Position numbers and translations under genes: made by a program. The notes under the pieces were generated by a model. The model had not been told where the DNA came from and did no database searches. It was given only the letters and a program-made list of their open reading frames with translations. A stretch of 64,000 nt of DNA from Betaproteobacteria bacterium (GTDB lineage Bacteria; Pseudomonadota; Gammaproteobacteria; Burkholderiales; SG8-41), in assembly GCA_025363575.1 (NCBI GenBank), contig JANYDM010000021.1:11060-75059 (forward strand), written 5' to 3'. Below are positions 1-9,447 of the stretch, in pieces (the stretch's first letter is position 1; each line of letters opens with the position of its first letter).

Positions 1-1086
1 CGTCACGATGATGCGCGCGCCGCTCGCGCCTATCGGATGGCCGAGCGCGCACGCGCCCCCGTGCACGTTGACTTTGGCGTGCGGCAGGTCGAGATCGTGC
101 ATCGCTGCCATCGTTACCACCGCGAAGGCTTCGTTGATCTCGTAGAGGTCGACGTCGTCCTTGTTCCAACCGGTTTTATCGAACAGCTTTTTCATCGCGC
201 CCACCGGCGCAGTAGTGAACCAGTTGGGCTCGTGCGCATGAGTGGCGTGCGCGACGATTTTCGCCAGCGGTTTCAAGCCGCGTTTTTGTGCCTCGGACAG
301 TCGCATCAGCACCAGCGCTGCGGCGCCATCTGAAATCGAACTTGAATTCGCCGGCGTCACCGTGCCGTCTTTGCGAAACACGGGCTTTAATTGCGAAATC
401 TTATCGAGGTTGGCCTTGAGCGGCTGCTCGTCGCGGGTGACTGTCGTTTCACTTTTGCCGCCGGTAATTTTGAACGGTGCGATTTCGGCCGTGAACCAGC
501 CGTGGTTGATCGCGTCCTGAGCGCGTTTCAACGAAGTGATTGCAAAGCCGTCCTGTGCTTCGCGCGAAAACTGGTACTTGCTTGCGGTGTCCTCGGCAAA
601 CGTGCCCATCAGCCGGCCGCGGTCATAGGCGTCTTCCAGCCCATCGAGGAACATGTGGTCTTTGATTTCGCCGTGGCCGAGCCGCAGACCGCCGCGCGCT
701 TTCGGCAGCAGGTACGGCGCATTGGTCATCGACTCCATGCCGCCGGCAATCATCACAGTGTTATTGCCGGCGAGCAGCATATCGTTCGCGAGCATCGCCG
801 CTTTCATGCCGGAGCCGCACATTTTGTTGATGGTAGTAGCGCCGACGCCCAGCGGCAGCCCCGCGCCAATCGCGGCCTGACGCGCGGGCGCCTGGCCCTG
901 GCCCGCCGACAGCACATTGCCCATGATGATTTCCTGCGCGTCTGCCGGTTTGAGTCCCGAGCGCTCAACGGCCGCCTTGATCGCGGTCGCGCCTAGTTCA
1001 GGCGCGGACACGTTCTTAAAATCGCCTTGCAACGCGCCCATCGGAGTTCTGGCCGCACCGACGATGACTACCGGATCGTTTTGCAT
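1..1086 (-). CDS. Acetyl-CoA C-acetyltransferase (thiolase), C-terminus cut off by window edge
   Basis: Condenses two acetyl-CoA to acetoacetyl-CoA or, in catabolism, cleaves 3-ketoacyl-CoA. The reading frame is open for 362 codons from the ATG at 1086 to base 1 without a stop; the family is about 390 residues, so roughly 30 are missing. Visible motifs are the N-terminal VIVGAARTPMG, the acyl-accepting cysteine in NKMCGSGMKAAM (C90), the NEAFA motif and the GHPIGASGAR histidine loop. The second catalytic cysteine lies beyond the edge. It starts 10 bases after isovaleryl-CoA dehydrogenase and is the last visible gene of the LiuR-site operon. It could serve leucine/isoleucine breakdown or supply acetoacetyl-CoA for PHB; the sequence does not decide. 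Confidence 0.93.
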   Translation of the reverse strand, partial: MQNDPVVIVGAARTPMGALQGDFKNVSAPELGATAIKAAVERSGLKPADAQEIIMGNVLSAGQGQAPARQAAIGAGLPLGVGATTINKMCGSGMKAAMLANDMLLAGNNTVMIAGGMESMTNAPYLLPKARGGLRLGHGEIKDHMFLDGLEDAYDRGRLMGTFAEDTASKYQFSREAQDGFAITSLKRAQDAINHGWFTAEIAPFKITGGKSETTVTRDEQPLKANLDKISQLKPVFRKDGTVTPANSSSISDGAAALVLMRLSEAQKRGLKPLAKIVAHATHAHEPNWFTTAPVGAMKKLFDKTGWNKDDVDLYEINEAFAVVTMAAMHDLDLPHAKVNVHGGACALGHPIGASGARIIVT

Positions 1087-1096
1087 AGCCGTGCCT

Positions 1097-2260
1097 TTAT
1101 TTGGTTTCGTCGAACAACTCGCGCCCGATCAGCATGCGGCGGATTTCGGAAGTGCCCGCGCCGATTTCGTAAAGCTTGGCGTCGCGCAGCAGGCGGCCGG
1201 TCGGATAATCGTTGGTATAGCCGACGCCGCCGAGACACTGAATCGCCTCGAGCGCCATCCACGTCGCTTTCTCGGCGGTGTAGAGAATCACACCGGCGGC
1301 ATCCTTGCGCGTGATCTTGCCTTCATCGCAGGCGCGTCCCACCGCGTACGCATACGACTTGCACGCGTTCATCGTCGTATACATGTCGGCGAGCTTGCCC
1401 TGCATCAGCTGGAATTCGCCGATCGCCTGGCCGAACTGCTTGCGCTCGTGCACGTACGGCAGCACGACGTCCATGCACGCCTGCATGATGCCCAGCGGTC
1501 CGGCGGCGAGCACCGCGCGCTCGTAATCCAGCCCGCTCATCAACACATTCACGCCCTTGCCGATTTCGCCCAGCACGTTGTCGGCCGGCACTTCGCAATC
1601 CTGGAACACGAGCTCGCAGGTGTTAGAGCCGCGCATGCCGAGCTTGTCGAGTTTTTGCGCGGTCGAGAAGCCCTTGAAATGCTTTTCGACGATGAACGTG
1701 GTGATGCCGCGCGCGCCTGCTGCGTTGTCGGTCTTCGCGTACACCACCAGCGTATTGGCATCCGGACCGTTGGTGATCCACATCTTGCTGCCGTTCAGAA
1801 CAAAGCGATCACCTTTGCGGTCTGCGCGCAGTTTCATGTTTACCACGTCGGAGCCGGCCCCCGGTTCGCTCATCGCCAGCGCGCCGACGTGCTCGCCGGC
1901 GATCAACTTGGGCAGATAGCGTTGTCTCTGCTGCGCGTTGCCGTTGCGCCGGATCTGGTTCACGCACAGGTTTGAATGCGCACCGTACGACAATCCGACC
2001 GATGCAGATGCGCGGCTGATCTCTTCCATCGCGACCATGTGGGCGAGGTAGCCCATGCCGCTGCCGCCGTACTCCTCCTCGACGGTAATGCCCAGCACGC
2101 CGAGCTTGCCGAAGCTCAGCCACAGATCCTGCGGGAATTCGTTGTCGCGGTCGATGGCGGCAGCGCGCGGCGCAATTTCCCTGGACGCGAAATCGGCCAC
2201 GGTTTCGCGCAGGATGGCGATAGTTTCGCCGAGTCCGAAGTCGAGGCTGGTTGCGCTCAT
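1097..2260 (-). CDS. ivd: Isovaleryl-CoA dehydrogenase
   Basis: FAD-dependent acyl-CoA dehydrogenase (387 aa) oxidising isovaleryl-CoA to 3-methylcrotonyl-CoA in leucine breakdown, passing electrons to ETF. The three acyl-CoA dehydrogenase domains are present: N-terminal helices, the [12 protein letters not shown] and WITNG flavin/substrate motifs, and a C-terminal helical domain ending in [17 protein letters not shown]. The catalytic glutamate in [14 protein letters not shown] (E247) is at the position typical of isovaleryl-CoA dehydrogenases rather than the later position of most short-chain enzymes, which supports the specific call. It lies 9 bases after the thioesterase and 10 before thiolase, in one operon under a LiuR-like operator. 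The methylcrotonyl-CoA carboxylase genes usually found with it are not in view and may lie beyond the left edge. Confidence 0.93.
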   Translation of the reverse strand: MSATSLDFGLGETIAILRETVADFASREIAPRAAAIDRDNEFPQDLWLSFGKLGVLGITVEEEYGGSGMGYLAHMVAMEEISRASASVGLSYGAHSNLCVNQIRRNGNAQQRQRYLPKLIAGEHVGALAMSEPGAGSDVVNMKLRADRKGDRFVLNGSKMWITNGPDANTLVVYAKTDNAAGARGITTFIVEKHFKGFSTAQKLDKLGMRGSNTCELVFQDCEVPADNVLGEIGKGVNVLMSGLDYERAVLAAGPLGIMQACMDVVLPYVHERKQFGQAIGEFQLMQGKLADMYTTMNACKSYAYAVGRACDEGKITRKDAAGVILYTAEKATWMALEAIQCLGGVGYTNDYPTGRLLRDAKLYEIGAGTSEIRRMLIGRELFDETK

Positions 2261-2269
2261 CGCATGAAC

Positions 2270-2719
2270 CTATTGATCGGGCTTGCCATGCATGGTCATC
2301 AGCGTTTGCAGCAGCGATGCGCAGTGTGTTTCCTTGCCTGCCTTCACGGCGTAGACGTCGGCGCGCGCGACCACCAGCGAGCGGCCGGCGCGGATGACTT
2401 CGCCGCGCGCAATCAGGGTTTCGCCGTCGCCCGGCGCGAGAATGTTCATCTTGTATTCCACAGTCAGGACGCTCGCATCGTGCGCCATCAGCGTGTATGC
2501 CGCATAGCCCGCTGCGCTGTCGCCTATGGTGCCGATAATCCCGCCATGTATATAGCCATGCTGCTGAGTCAGCTCCGGCTTGTGCGGCAGAGTAATCTCG
2601 CAGGTCCCGGGGCCAAGTTGCGTGAGTGTCGCGCCTATCCATGCCATTACGCGCTGACGCCCAAAACTGCCGCGTACTCGCCGTTCGTAATTAGGATCCC
2701 GTGGCGAAAATGCGTTCAT
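2270..2719 (-). CDS. PaaI-family thioesterase (hotdog fold)
   Basis: Predicted hotdog-fold acyl-CoA thioesterase of 149 aa. The region around TQQHGYIHGGIIGTIGDSAA (residues about 68-87) matches the PaaI hotdog helix, with the conserved HGG turn followed by an acidic residue acting as catalytic base. It is the first gene of the thioesterase-ivd-thiolase operon, suggesting it recycles CoA from stalled branched-chain acyl-CoA. The start is the ATG at 2719. No good Shine-Dalgarno is visible, and a TAATAT hexamer (minus strand 2732-2727) would place the transcript start almost on the ATG, so the message may be leaderless (inference). Confidence 0.85.
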   Translation of the reverse strand: MNAFSPRDPNYERRVRGSFGRQRVMAWIGATLTQLGPGTCEITLPHKPELTQQHGYIHGGIIGTIGDSAAGYAAYTLMAHDASVLTVEYKMNILAPGDGETLIARGEVIRAGRSLVVARADVYAVKAGKETHCASLLQTLMTMHGKPDQ

Positions 2720-2734
2720 TGCAGCAATATTACC

Positions 2735-2750
2735 TTTACGTTAACGTAAA
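2735..2750. promoter_or_regulatory. LiuR-type operator upstream of the thioesterase-ivd-thiolase operon
   Basis: Perfect 16-base palindrome TTTACGTTAACGTAAA, 16 bases upstream of the thioesterase start and between it and the MerR regulator gene. A near-identical palindrome is at 3256. Such MerR-family regulators of branched-chain acid catabolism bind this kind of palindrome. The site overlaps the probable core promoter. The sequence is direct observation; the regulator assignment is inferred from proximity and the two matching copies. Confidence 0.8.
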
Positions 2751-2789
2751 TTAAGCGGCAAATCCAAGAGGCTTTAATGCTAGAACTGA

Positions 2790-3188
2790 TTAGGTTGCGG
2801 CCGTCTGCCCGCCAGGTGTCTCCACGAGCAGCTTGCGGCACTGGCCCTCGAAAAACTTGATTTCGTTGAGCATGACCTCGATGTCTTCGCGCTGCTGCTT
2901 CAGCAGATCGCGGCGTTTTTCCAGCTTGGTCAGGAATTCCTGCAGCTGCTTCTTCTCATCGCGCGCAAGGTCGTACAGATCGAACAATTCACGTATTTCC
3001 GCGAGGGTAAAGCCCAGTCGCTTGCCGCGCAGCGCCAGTTTCAGGCGGACCCGGTCGCGCTGGCTGAACAGGCGGTTCTGGCCTTCGCGACGCGGCGACA
3101 ACAGCCCTTCATCTTCATAGTGGCGGATGGTGCGCGTGGTGATGCTGAATTCTTGGGCAAGCTCGGTAATACTGTGGGTGGCGCTCAT
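2790..3188 (-). CDS. liuR: MerR-family regulator, LiuR-like
   Basis: Transcription factor of 132 aa. The N-terminal winged helix reads ITELAQEFSITTRTIRHYED (residues about 7-26), a classic MerR helix-turn-helix with the arginine-histidine-tyrosine turn, followed by a long dimerisation coiled coil (about 75-118). No metal-binding cysteine cluster is seen, as expected for a regulator sensing an acyl-CoA. It is placed between two copies of the same 16-base palindrome, upstream of an isovaleryl-CoA dehydrogenase operon and divergent from phaC, which is the standard context for LiuR. The operator at 3256 lies 68 bases upstream of its own start, so autoregulation is possible. The symbol is by context and family, not by a search. 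Confidence 0.85.
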   Translation of the reverse strand: MSATHSITELAQEFSITTRTIRHYEDEGLLSPRREGQNRLFSQRDRVRLKLALRGKRLGFTLAEIRELFDLYDLARDEKKQLQEFLTKLEKRRDLLKQQREDIEVMLNEIKFFEGQCRKLLVETPGGQTAAT

Positions 3189-3255
3189 TTGTGCTTCGCA
3201 ATATATCCGTGTAAAATCAGTAATCTCGAATTAATCGAACTTGCCATTTATATCC

Positions 3256-3271
3256 TTTACGTAAACGTAAA
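3256..3271. promoter_or_regulatory. Second LiuR-type operator, between liuR and phaC
   Basis: TTTACGTAAACGTAAA: the same 7-base arms as the site at 2735 with a different central dinucleotide (AA instead of TA). It lies 68 bases upstream of the regulator start and 124 bases upstream of the phaC start, so it could control either or both. This suggests PHA synthesis is tied to branched-chain acid breakdown. Confidence 0.75.
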
Positions 3272-3395
3272 GCAAGAAATGGTCGAAGTCAAGCGATGTC
3301 AGCCGATCGCGATGGGCGCAACCCTGTCGCATACCAATTACCTGCACCAGCGCGGCGAGCTACAACACACGCGCGGGCCCACAAGGAGTCAACGC

Positions 3396-5207
3396 ATGGC
3401 CGAGCAACCAAAACAACCCGCACTCGATCCTACCCAGCTCGCGCAGACGTACGCCGAGATAGCCCAGCGCAGCAGTCAGCTCATGACTGATTTCATCGCG
3501 CGCCAGAGTGCCGGCGGTGCGCCCGCTTTCGGCGACGAGCTGGGGCTCGCCAAGGCTTTTTACGAAATGACGGCCAAACTAATGGCGGACCCGGTGAAGT
3601 TTGCCGAAATGCAGATGAAACTGTGGCAGGACTACACCTCGCTGTGGCAGAACACGATGCTGCAGTTTTTTGGCCAGCCCGCGCAGCCCGTGATTGAACC
3701 GGCGAAAGGCGATCGCCGCTTCAAGCATGACGACTGGCAGAACAATTTTCTCTACGATTACATCAAGCAATCGTATTTGATTGCGGCCAAGCATATGCAT
3801 CAGACGGTCGGCAGCGTGAATGGACTCGACGAGCACACCGCGAAGAAAGTGGATTTCTATACGCGCCAATACATAGACGCGCTGTCGCCCTCCAACTTCG
3901 TGCTGACCAATCCCGAAGTGTTGCGCGAAACCGTGGCGTCCGGCGGCCAGAACCTGGTCAAAGGCCTCAATCATTTGCTTGAGGATCTCGAGAGCGGCAA
4001 CGGCAAGCAGTTGCGCGTCAAGATGACGGACCCCGACGCCTTTCAGGTCGGCGGCAATCTGGCCGTCACGCCGGGCAAGGTGGTCTACCAGAATGAGCTG
4101 CTGCAGCTCGTGCAGTACGCGCCGCTGACGAAGGAGGTCCACCGGCGGCCGCTCTTGATCCTGCCGCCGTGGATCAACAAGTACTACATCCTCGACATGC
4201 GTGAAAAAAACTCATTCGTGCGCTGGGCCACCGAGCAGGGACATACAGTATTTATGGCATCGTGGGTCAACCCCGACGCCACTTACGCCCAGAAGTCGTT
4301 CGACGACTATCTGCAGCAGGGGCCGCTGGCGGCGCTCGATGCGATCGAGAAGGCGACCGGCGAGCGGGAGATCAACGCCATCGGCTTTTGCCTCGGCGGC
4401 ACGCTGCTTGCATCTGCGCTCGGTTACATGGCGGCGACCAAGGACGATCGCATCAAGAGCGCGACTTTCTTTGCGAGCATGATCGATTTCGCCGAGCCCG
4501 GCGAGCTCGATGTATTCATCGACGACGAGCAGGTCACGGCGCTCGAGAAAAAAATGCTGGAGCGCGGTTATCTCGAAGGCTCGGAGATGGCAACCACCTT
4601 CAATATGTTGCGCGCCAACGATCTCATCTGGTCGTTTGTCGTCAACAATTATCTACTGGGCAAAGACCCGTTCCCGTTCGATCTGCTTTACTGGAACTCG
4701 GACTCCACGCGCATGCCGGCTGCCATGCACAGCTTTTACCTGCGCAACATGTACATCAACAATCTGCTGCGAAAGCCGGGCGGCATTACGTTGCACGGCG
4801 TGCCGATCGACTTGGCGAAAGTCAAAATACCGCTGTATTTCGCCTCGACCATCGAAGACCATATCGCGCCGTGGAGATCGACTTACGCCGGTGCCAGGCT
4901 GTTTCCCGGCAAGGTGCATTTCGTGCTCGGCGGCTCCGGCCATATCGCGGGCATCGTCAATCCGCCCGTCGCCAACAAATACGGCTATTGGACCAACGGG
5001 AAGCTCGCGGACTCGCCGCAGGCGTGGCTGGACGGCGCAACCCAGCATGCCGGCTCATGGTGGACGGACTGGGCGCAATGGATACAGGCGCACGCCGGCG
5101 AAAAAGTGCCCGCGCGCGTGCCCGGCAAAGGCAAGCTGAAAGCGCTCGAAGACGCGCCGGGCTCATATGTAAAACTGCGGCTGGACGCAAAAAAAGCGGC
5201 AGCCTGA
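3396..5207 (+). CDS. phaC: Class I poly(3-hydroxyalkanoate) synthase
   Basis: Polymerises (R)-3-hydroxyacyl-CoA into PHA at granule surfaces; 603 aa, close to the class I norm. It has the N-terminal PhaC domain, then an alpha/beta hydrolase fold with the lipase-like box GFCLGG (nucleophile C332), aspartate D488 in STIEDHIAPW and histidine H516 in GGSGHIAGI; D-to-H spacing is 28 as in characterised synthases. The frame is open further upstream, but the ATG at 3396 follows a good AAGGAG at 3382 and gives the expected N-terminus. No phaA, phaB or phasin lies next to it. The LiuR-like site 124 bases upstream suggests coupling to branched-chain acyl-CoA supply. Confidence 0.95.
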   Translation: MAEQPKQPALDPTQLAQTYAEIAQRSSQLMTDFIARQSAGGAPAFGDELGLAKAFYEMTAKLMADPVKFAEMQMKLWQDYTSLWQNTMLQFFGQPAQPVIEPAKGDRRFKHDDWQNNFLYDYIKQSYLIAAKHMHQTVGSVNGLDEHTAKKVDFYTRQYIDALSPSNFVLTNPEVLRETVASGGQNLVKGLNHLLEDLESGNGKQLRVKMTDPDAFQVGGNLAVTPGKVVYQNELLQLVQYAPLTKEVHRRPLLILPPWINKYYILDMREKNSFVRWATEQGHTVFMASWVNPDATYAQKSFDDYLQQGPLAALDAIEKATGEREINAIGFCLGGTLLASALGYMAATKDDRIKSATFFASMIDFAEPGELDVFIDDEQVTALEKKMLERGYLEGSEMATTFNMLRANDLIWSFVVNNYLLGKDPFPFDLLYWNSDSTRMPAAMHSFYLRNMYINNLLRKPGGITLHGVPIDLAKVKIPLYFASTIEDHIAPWRSTYAGARLFPGKVHFVLGGSGHIAGIVNPPVANKYGYWTNGKLADSPQAWLDGATQHAGSWWTDWAQWIQAHAGEKVPARVPGKGKLKALEDAPGSYVKLRLDAKKAAA

Positions 5208-5232
5208 CGTTCACGCGCTGGCAGCAGCCGGA

Positions 5233-6069
5233 CTAATTAAGCGACAGGCGCAAGCGGCCGAGTTCGCGCACGCCGCGGATGGCGCGGCTGCCGTACCAGG
5301 AACATATCTCGCCGTCGATAAGGCGCACATCGCAACGCGCGCCCGGCGGCCCCAGATTTTGCACGACGCCGATATCGCGCTCGCGAAAACGATACGGTTC
5401 GCTGCTGAGGAGAACGTGATCGATATCTGCCAGCACCGCGGCGTCGAGTTCCAGCTCGGGATAGCGCGAGGACGCGCGCGCCGGCAGCGTGTCCCAGCCG
5501 GCCAGCGCCAAAATGCGCGAGATGTAGGTGTCGCGCGATACGGTCATCCATGGCTTGCGCCAGATCAGGTACAGCACATTCCGCCGTGGCAGCCCGGCGC
5601 AAGCGGCGACCGTTTCGTCGTGCGTGCGCCTGAATTCGGTGCACAACTCTCCGGCGGCCGCGTCGCGATCGAAAATTCCGCCGAGCAAGCGATACAACGC
5701 CAGATTGTCGAGCGGGGCGAGCGGATGAGTGACGATGATGTGCGGCACAAAACGCGCGAGTTCTTCGACGGCCGGCTTTTCGTTCTCGTCGATGTTGACG
5801 ATGAGATGCGTTGGCGCCAACTCGCGGACGCGCGCGATGTCGATATCCTTGGTGCCGCCGACTTTCGGAATGTTGCGCACGGCGATGCGCGGATGCACGC
5901 AAAAGCCGGTGCGTCCGACCAGCGCATCAACCAGGCCGAGATCGCACACGAGTTCCGTGATGCTGGGCACCAGAGACACGATGCGCGGCGCTGCCGTAAC
6001 CGCGGTGTGGCGCGTGCCGGCGGCGTCGACGAGCACGGATGGGTCCTGATTTTGCCTTGGCAATACCAC
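5233..6069 (-). CDS. Corrinoid/metal-binding protein with BtuF-like fold, no signal peptide
   Basis: 278 aa protein of the helical-backbone periplasmic-binding fold used by BtuF: PRIVSLVPSITELVCDLGL near the N-terminus, the domain-linking helix in the middle, and a second lobe with conserved YLIWRKPWMTV and DTYISRILALAGW. BtuF proteins are exported, but this one begins MVLPRQNQDPSVLVDAAG with no hydrophobic signal segment. It is divergent from the B12-dependent mutase icmF with only 32 bases between starts. A downstream in-frame GTG (codon 12) is another possible start and also lacks a signal. A cytosolic cobalamin-handling role linked to icmF is inference; a metal or other ligand is possible. 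Confidence 0.8.
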   Translation of the reverse strand: MVLPRQNQDPSVLVDAAGTRHTAVTAAPRIVSLVPSITELVCDLGLVDALVGRTGFCVHPRIAVRNIPKVGGTKDIDIARVRELAPTHLIVNIDENEKPAVEELARFVPHIIVTHPLAPLDNLALYRLLGGIFDRDAAAGELCTEFRRTHDETVAACAGLPRRNVLYLIWRKPWMTVSRDTYISRILALAGWDTLPARASSRYPELELDAAVLADIDHVLLSSEPYRFRERDIGVVQNLGPPGARCDVRLIDGEICSWYGSRAIRGVRELGRLRLSLN

Positions 6070-6101
6070 CGGCGTAAGCTAGGGAATAAGGTGCGACGAT
6101 T

Positions 6102-9100
6102 ATGACCGATTTAAGTATTCAGAAAAAAACGACGCAAGGCCGCGGCACGGCGCAGCACAAGATCCGCTTCGTCACGGCGACCAGCCTGTTCGATGGGCAC
6201 GACGCGTCGATCAACGTCATGCGCCGCATCCTGCAGGCGAGCGGTGCCGAGGTCATCCATCTCGGCCACAACCGCTCGGTCGATGAAATTGTCACTGCCG
6301 CGCTGGACGAAGATGTGCAGGGCGTCGCAGTCAGCTCGTATCAGGGCGGGCATGTCGAGTTCTTCAAATACATGCTCGATCTGCTGCGCGAACGCGGCGG
6401 CGCGCATATCAAAGTGTTCGGCGGCGGCGGCGGTGTCATCGTGCCGGCCGAAGCCGCGGAATTGCACGCTTATGGCGTGACCCGCATCTACACGCCGGAA
6501 GACGGCGCGAAGATCGGCCTGCAGGGCATGATAGACGACATGCTCGCGGCCTGCGATTTCGATCCTTCGGCGGTAACACCGCTCGCGCCCGACGCAGTGA
6601 CAGGCGGCGACCGCCGCGCGCTGGCGCGCATGATCACCGCTCTCGAGAACGGTACGCTGGAAGCGGCAATGCACCGCCAATTGTCAGAACGCGTGCTCAA
6701 GATTAAAAAAGTACCCGTGCTTGGCATCACCGGCACCGGGGGCTCCGGCAAGTCGTCGCTGACCGACGAGCTCGTGCGGCGTTTGCGGTTCGATCAGGAC
6801 GATGGTCTCAAGATCGCGCTGGTGGCCGTCGATCCGTCGCGCCGCAAAAGCGGCGGCGCGCTGCTCGGCGACCGTATCCGCATGAACGCGATCGACAGCC
6901 CCTCTATCTATATGCGTTCGCTGGCGACACGTGCTGCAGGCGGCGAGCTCGCCGCCTGCCTGCCCGATGTCATAGCGGCATGCAAGGTCGCGGGCTACGA
7001 CCTGGTGCTGGTCGAAACGTCGGGCATCGGCCAGGGTGATGCGGGCATCGTGCCGCTCGCGGACTTGTCGCTCTATGTGATGACACCGGAGTACGGCGCC
7101 GCCAGCCAGCTCGAGAAAATCGACATGCTCGACTTCGCGGATTTTGTCGCCATCAACAAGTTCGACCGTAAAGGCGGCGAGGATGCGCAGCGCGACGTTT
7201 CCAAGCAAGTGCAGCGCAATCGCGAGGCTTTCGGCAAATCGCCCGCGGAGATGCCGGTATTCGGCACGATAGCCGCACGCTTCAACGATGATGGCGTGAC
7301 GGCGCTGTATCAGGCGCTGAGGCCGCGCCTTGCCGAAGCAGGGCTCGCTCTGCGGCCCGGCAAGCTAGCGCCAGTCGCAGTGCGCGCATCGACTGGCAAT
7401 ATCTCGATTGTGCCTTCGTCGCGCGCGCGCTATCTCGCCGAGATAGCGCAGACTGTGCATACGTACCACCAACGCACGCGTGAGCAGGTGCGCATTGCGC
7501 GCGAGCGCCAGCAACTCGCGCAGACACAGCGCATGCTGAAGGCCGCCGGCAAACCCGCCGGTGATCTTCCCGCGTTGCTCGCCGAACGCGAAAGCGCGCT
7601 CGATGCCGGCAGCAAGGCTTTGCTCGACGGTTGGCCGCAGGTAAAAGCCGCGTACGCGGGCGACGATCATGTGGCGAAAGTGCGCGGCAATGAGATCAGC
7701 ACTCAGCTCACGGTGACGACTTTGTCCGGCACGCACGTGCCGAAAGTCGCGCTGCCCCGCTTTGAAGACCACGGCGAACTTCTGCGCTGGCTGCGCAACG
7801 AGCATCTGCCGGGCTATTTCCCCTATACAGCCGGCGTGTTTCAGTTCAAGCGCGAGAACGAAGACGTCACGCGCATGTTCGCTGGCGAGGGCGATGCATT
7901 CCGCACCAACCGGCGCTTCAAGATGTTGTCCGCGCACGCGGAGGCGACGCGCCTGTCGACCGCGTTCGATTCCGTCACGTTGTACGGTTGCGACCCGCAC
8001 GAGCGGCCGGACATCTACGGCAAGGTCGGCAATTCCGGCGTGTCGATAGCGACGCTGGACGATATGAAAGTGCTCTACGGTGGATTCGATCTCATCGCAC
8101 CGGCCACATCGGTGTCGATGACGATCAACGGGCCGGCGCCAACGTTGCTGGCGATGTTCCTGAATACCGCGATCGAGCAGCAACTCGACGCGTTCGAAAA
8201 GAAATCCGGCCGCGCGCCCGACGCGCGCGAGGTCGCCGAAATTCGCGCGATGACCCTGCAAACGGTACGCGGCACCGTGCAGGCCGATATCCTGAAAGAG
8301 GACCAGGGCCAGAACACCTGCCTGTTCTCGACCGAGTTCTCACTGAAAGTCATGGCCGACATCGCCGAATATTTTGCACGCGAACAGGTGCGCAATTTCT
8401 ACTCGGTGTCGATCTCCGGTTATCACATCGCCGAAGCGGGTGCGAACCCGATTTCGCAGCTTGCGTTCACGCTCGCCAACGGCTTTACCTATGTCGAGGC
8501 ATACCGCGCGCGCGGCATGGCGATCGACGACTTCGCGCCCAATCTGTCGTTCTTCTTCTCCAACGGCATGGACCCGGAATATTCGGTAATAGGCCGCGTC
8601 GCGCGCCGCCTTTGGGCGGTCGCCATGCGCGATCTCTACGGCGCAAACGAGCGCAGCCAGAAGCTCAAGTACCACACGCAGACCTCGGGCCGCTCGCTGC
8701 ACGCGCAGGAGATCGATTTCAACGACATCCGCACGACGCTGCAGGCGTTGATCGGTGTCTACGATAATTGCAACAGCCAGCACACTAACGCCTACGACGA
8801 AGCAATCACCACGCCGAGCGAAGAGTCGGTAAGACGCGCGATGGCAATCCAGCTCATCATCAACCGCGAATGGGGTCTTGCGAAAAACCAGAATCCGAAC
8901 CAGGGGTCGTTCATCATCGAAGAGCTGACCGACCTGGTCGAGGCCGCAGTGCTCGCTGAGTTCGAGCGGCTGGCAGCGCGCGGCGGCGTGCTCGGCGCGA
9001 TGGAAACCGGCTATCAGCGCGGCCGTATCCAGGAGGAGTCCCTGCATTACGAAACAATGAAGCACGACGGCAGCCTGCCCATCGTCGGGGTCAATACCTT

Positions 9101-9368
9101 CCGCAACCCGCAGCCGGTCGAGGCGGGCGATACGATACAGCTCGCACGCTCGACGCAGGAAGAGAAGCAGAGCCAGCTGAAGCGGCTGCGCGATTTTCAA
9201 TCGCGTCATGCGAGCGCGGCGCCAGCGGCATTGCAGCGTCTGCAGGAGGTCGCAATGGCGAACGGCAATGTTTTCGCCGAGCTCATGAACGCGGTGCGCG
9301 TATGTTCGCTGGGCCAGATCACGCAAGCGCTGTTCGAAGTCGGCGGACAATACCGGCGCAATTTGTAG
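6102..9368 (+). CDS. icmF: Fused isobutyryl-CoA mutase (IcmF)
   Basis: Adenosylcobalamin-dependent mutase interconverting isobutyryl-CoA and n-butyryl-CoA, with its G-protein chaperone built in; 1088 aa. Domains in order: B12-binding domain with FDGHDAS (D31, H33) at about 20-155; MeaI-like GTPase at about 205-420 with P-loop GTGGSGKSS (211-219) and NKFD (352-355); linker; and the TIM-barrel substrate domain. The substrate-determining pair reads F593 (RMFAGEG) and Q737 (GQNTCLF), spaced 144 residues apart like F598/Q742 of the characterised Geobacillus enzyme, so it is isobutyryl-type rather than methylmalonyl- or pivalyl-type. It links valine-derived isobutyryl-CoA to butyryl-CoA oxidation or PHA. 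Confidence 0.96.
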   Translation: MTDLSIQKKTTQGRGTAQHKIRFVTATSLFDGHDASINVMRRILQASGAEVIHLGHNRSVDEIVTAALDEDVQGVAVSSYQGGHVEFFKYMLDLLRERGGAHIKVFGGGGGVIVPAEAAELHAYGVTRIYTPEDGAKIGLQGMIDDMLAACDFDPSAVTPLAPDAVTGGDRRALARMITALENGTLEAAMHRQLSERVLKIKKVPVLGITGTGGSGKSSLTDELVRRLRFDQDDGLKIALVAVDPSRRKSGGALLGDRIRMNAIDSPSIYMRSLATRAAGGELAACLPDVIAACKVAGYDLVLVETSGIGQGDAGIVPLADLSLYVMTPEYGAASQLEKIDMLDFADFVAINKFDRKGGEDAQRDVSKQVQRNREAFGKSPAEMPVFGTIAARFNDDGVTALYQALRPRLAEAGLALRPGKLAPVAVRASTGNISIVPSSRARYLAEIAQTVHTYHQRTREQVRIARERQQLAQTQRMLKAAGKPAGDLPALLAERESALDAGSKALLDGWPQVKAAYAGDDHVAKVRGNEISTQLTVTTLSGTHVPKVALPRFEDHGELLRWLRNEHLPGYFPYTAGVFQFKRENEDVTRMFAGEGDAFRTNRRFKMLSAHAEATRLSTAFDSVTLYGCDPHERPDIYGKVGNSGVSIATLDDMKVLYGGFDLIAPATSVSMTINGPAPTLLAMFLNTAIEQQLDAFEKKSGRAPDAREVAEIRAMTLQTVRGTVQADILKEDQGQNTCLFSTEFSLKVMADIAEYFAREQVRNFYSVSISGYHIAEAGANPISQLAFTLANGFTYVEAYRARGMAIDDFAPNLSFFFSNGMDPEYSVIGRVARRLWAVAMRDLYGANERSQKLKYHTQTSGRSLHAQEIDFNDIRTTLQALIGVYDNCNSQHTNAYDEAITTPSEESVRRAMAIQLIINREWGLAKNQNPNQGSFIIEELTDLVEAAVLAEFERLAARGGVLGAMETGYQRGRIQEESLHYETMKHDGSLPIVGVNTFRNPQPVEAGDTIQLARSTQEEKQSQLKRLRDFQSRHASAAPAALQRLQEVAMANGNVFAELMNAVRVCSLGQITQALFEVGGQYRRNL

Positions 9369-9447
9369 CGGCCGGCGCAGGCGCGCCTTGCCGGGATGCA
9401 TAGTTACCCCTAAGATGCCTTTCCCGGGAGTTCGGAGGAGACCGGCA

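Noticed and set aside
391..1975. Long open frames on the + strand opposite thiolase and isovaleryl-CoA dehydrogenase
   Set aside because: They are antisense to well-recognised genes, have Arg/His/Ala-rich composition and match no family; high-GC sequence produces such shadows throughout the window.
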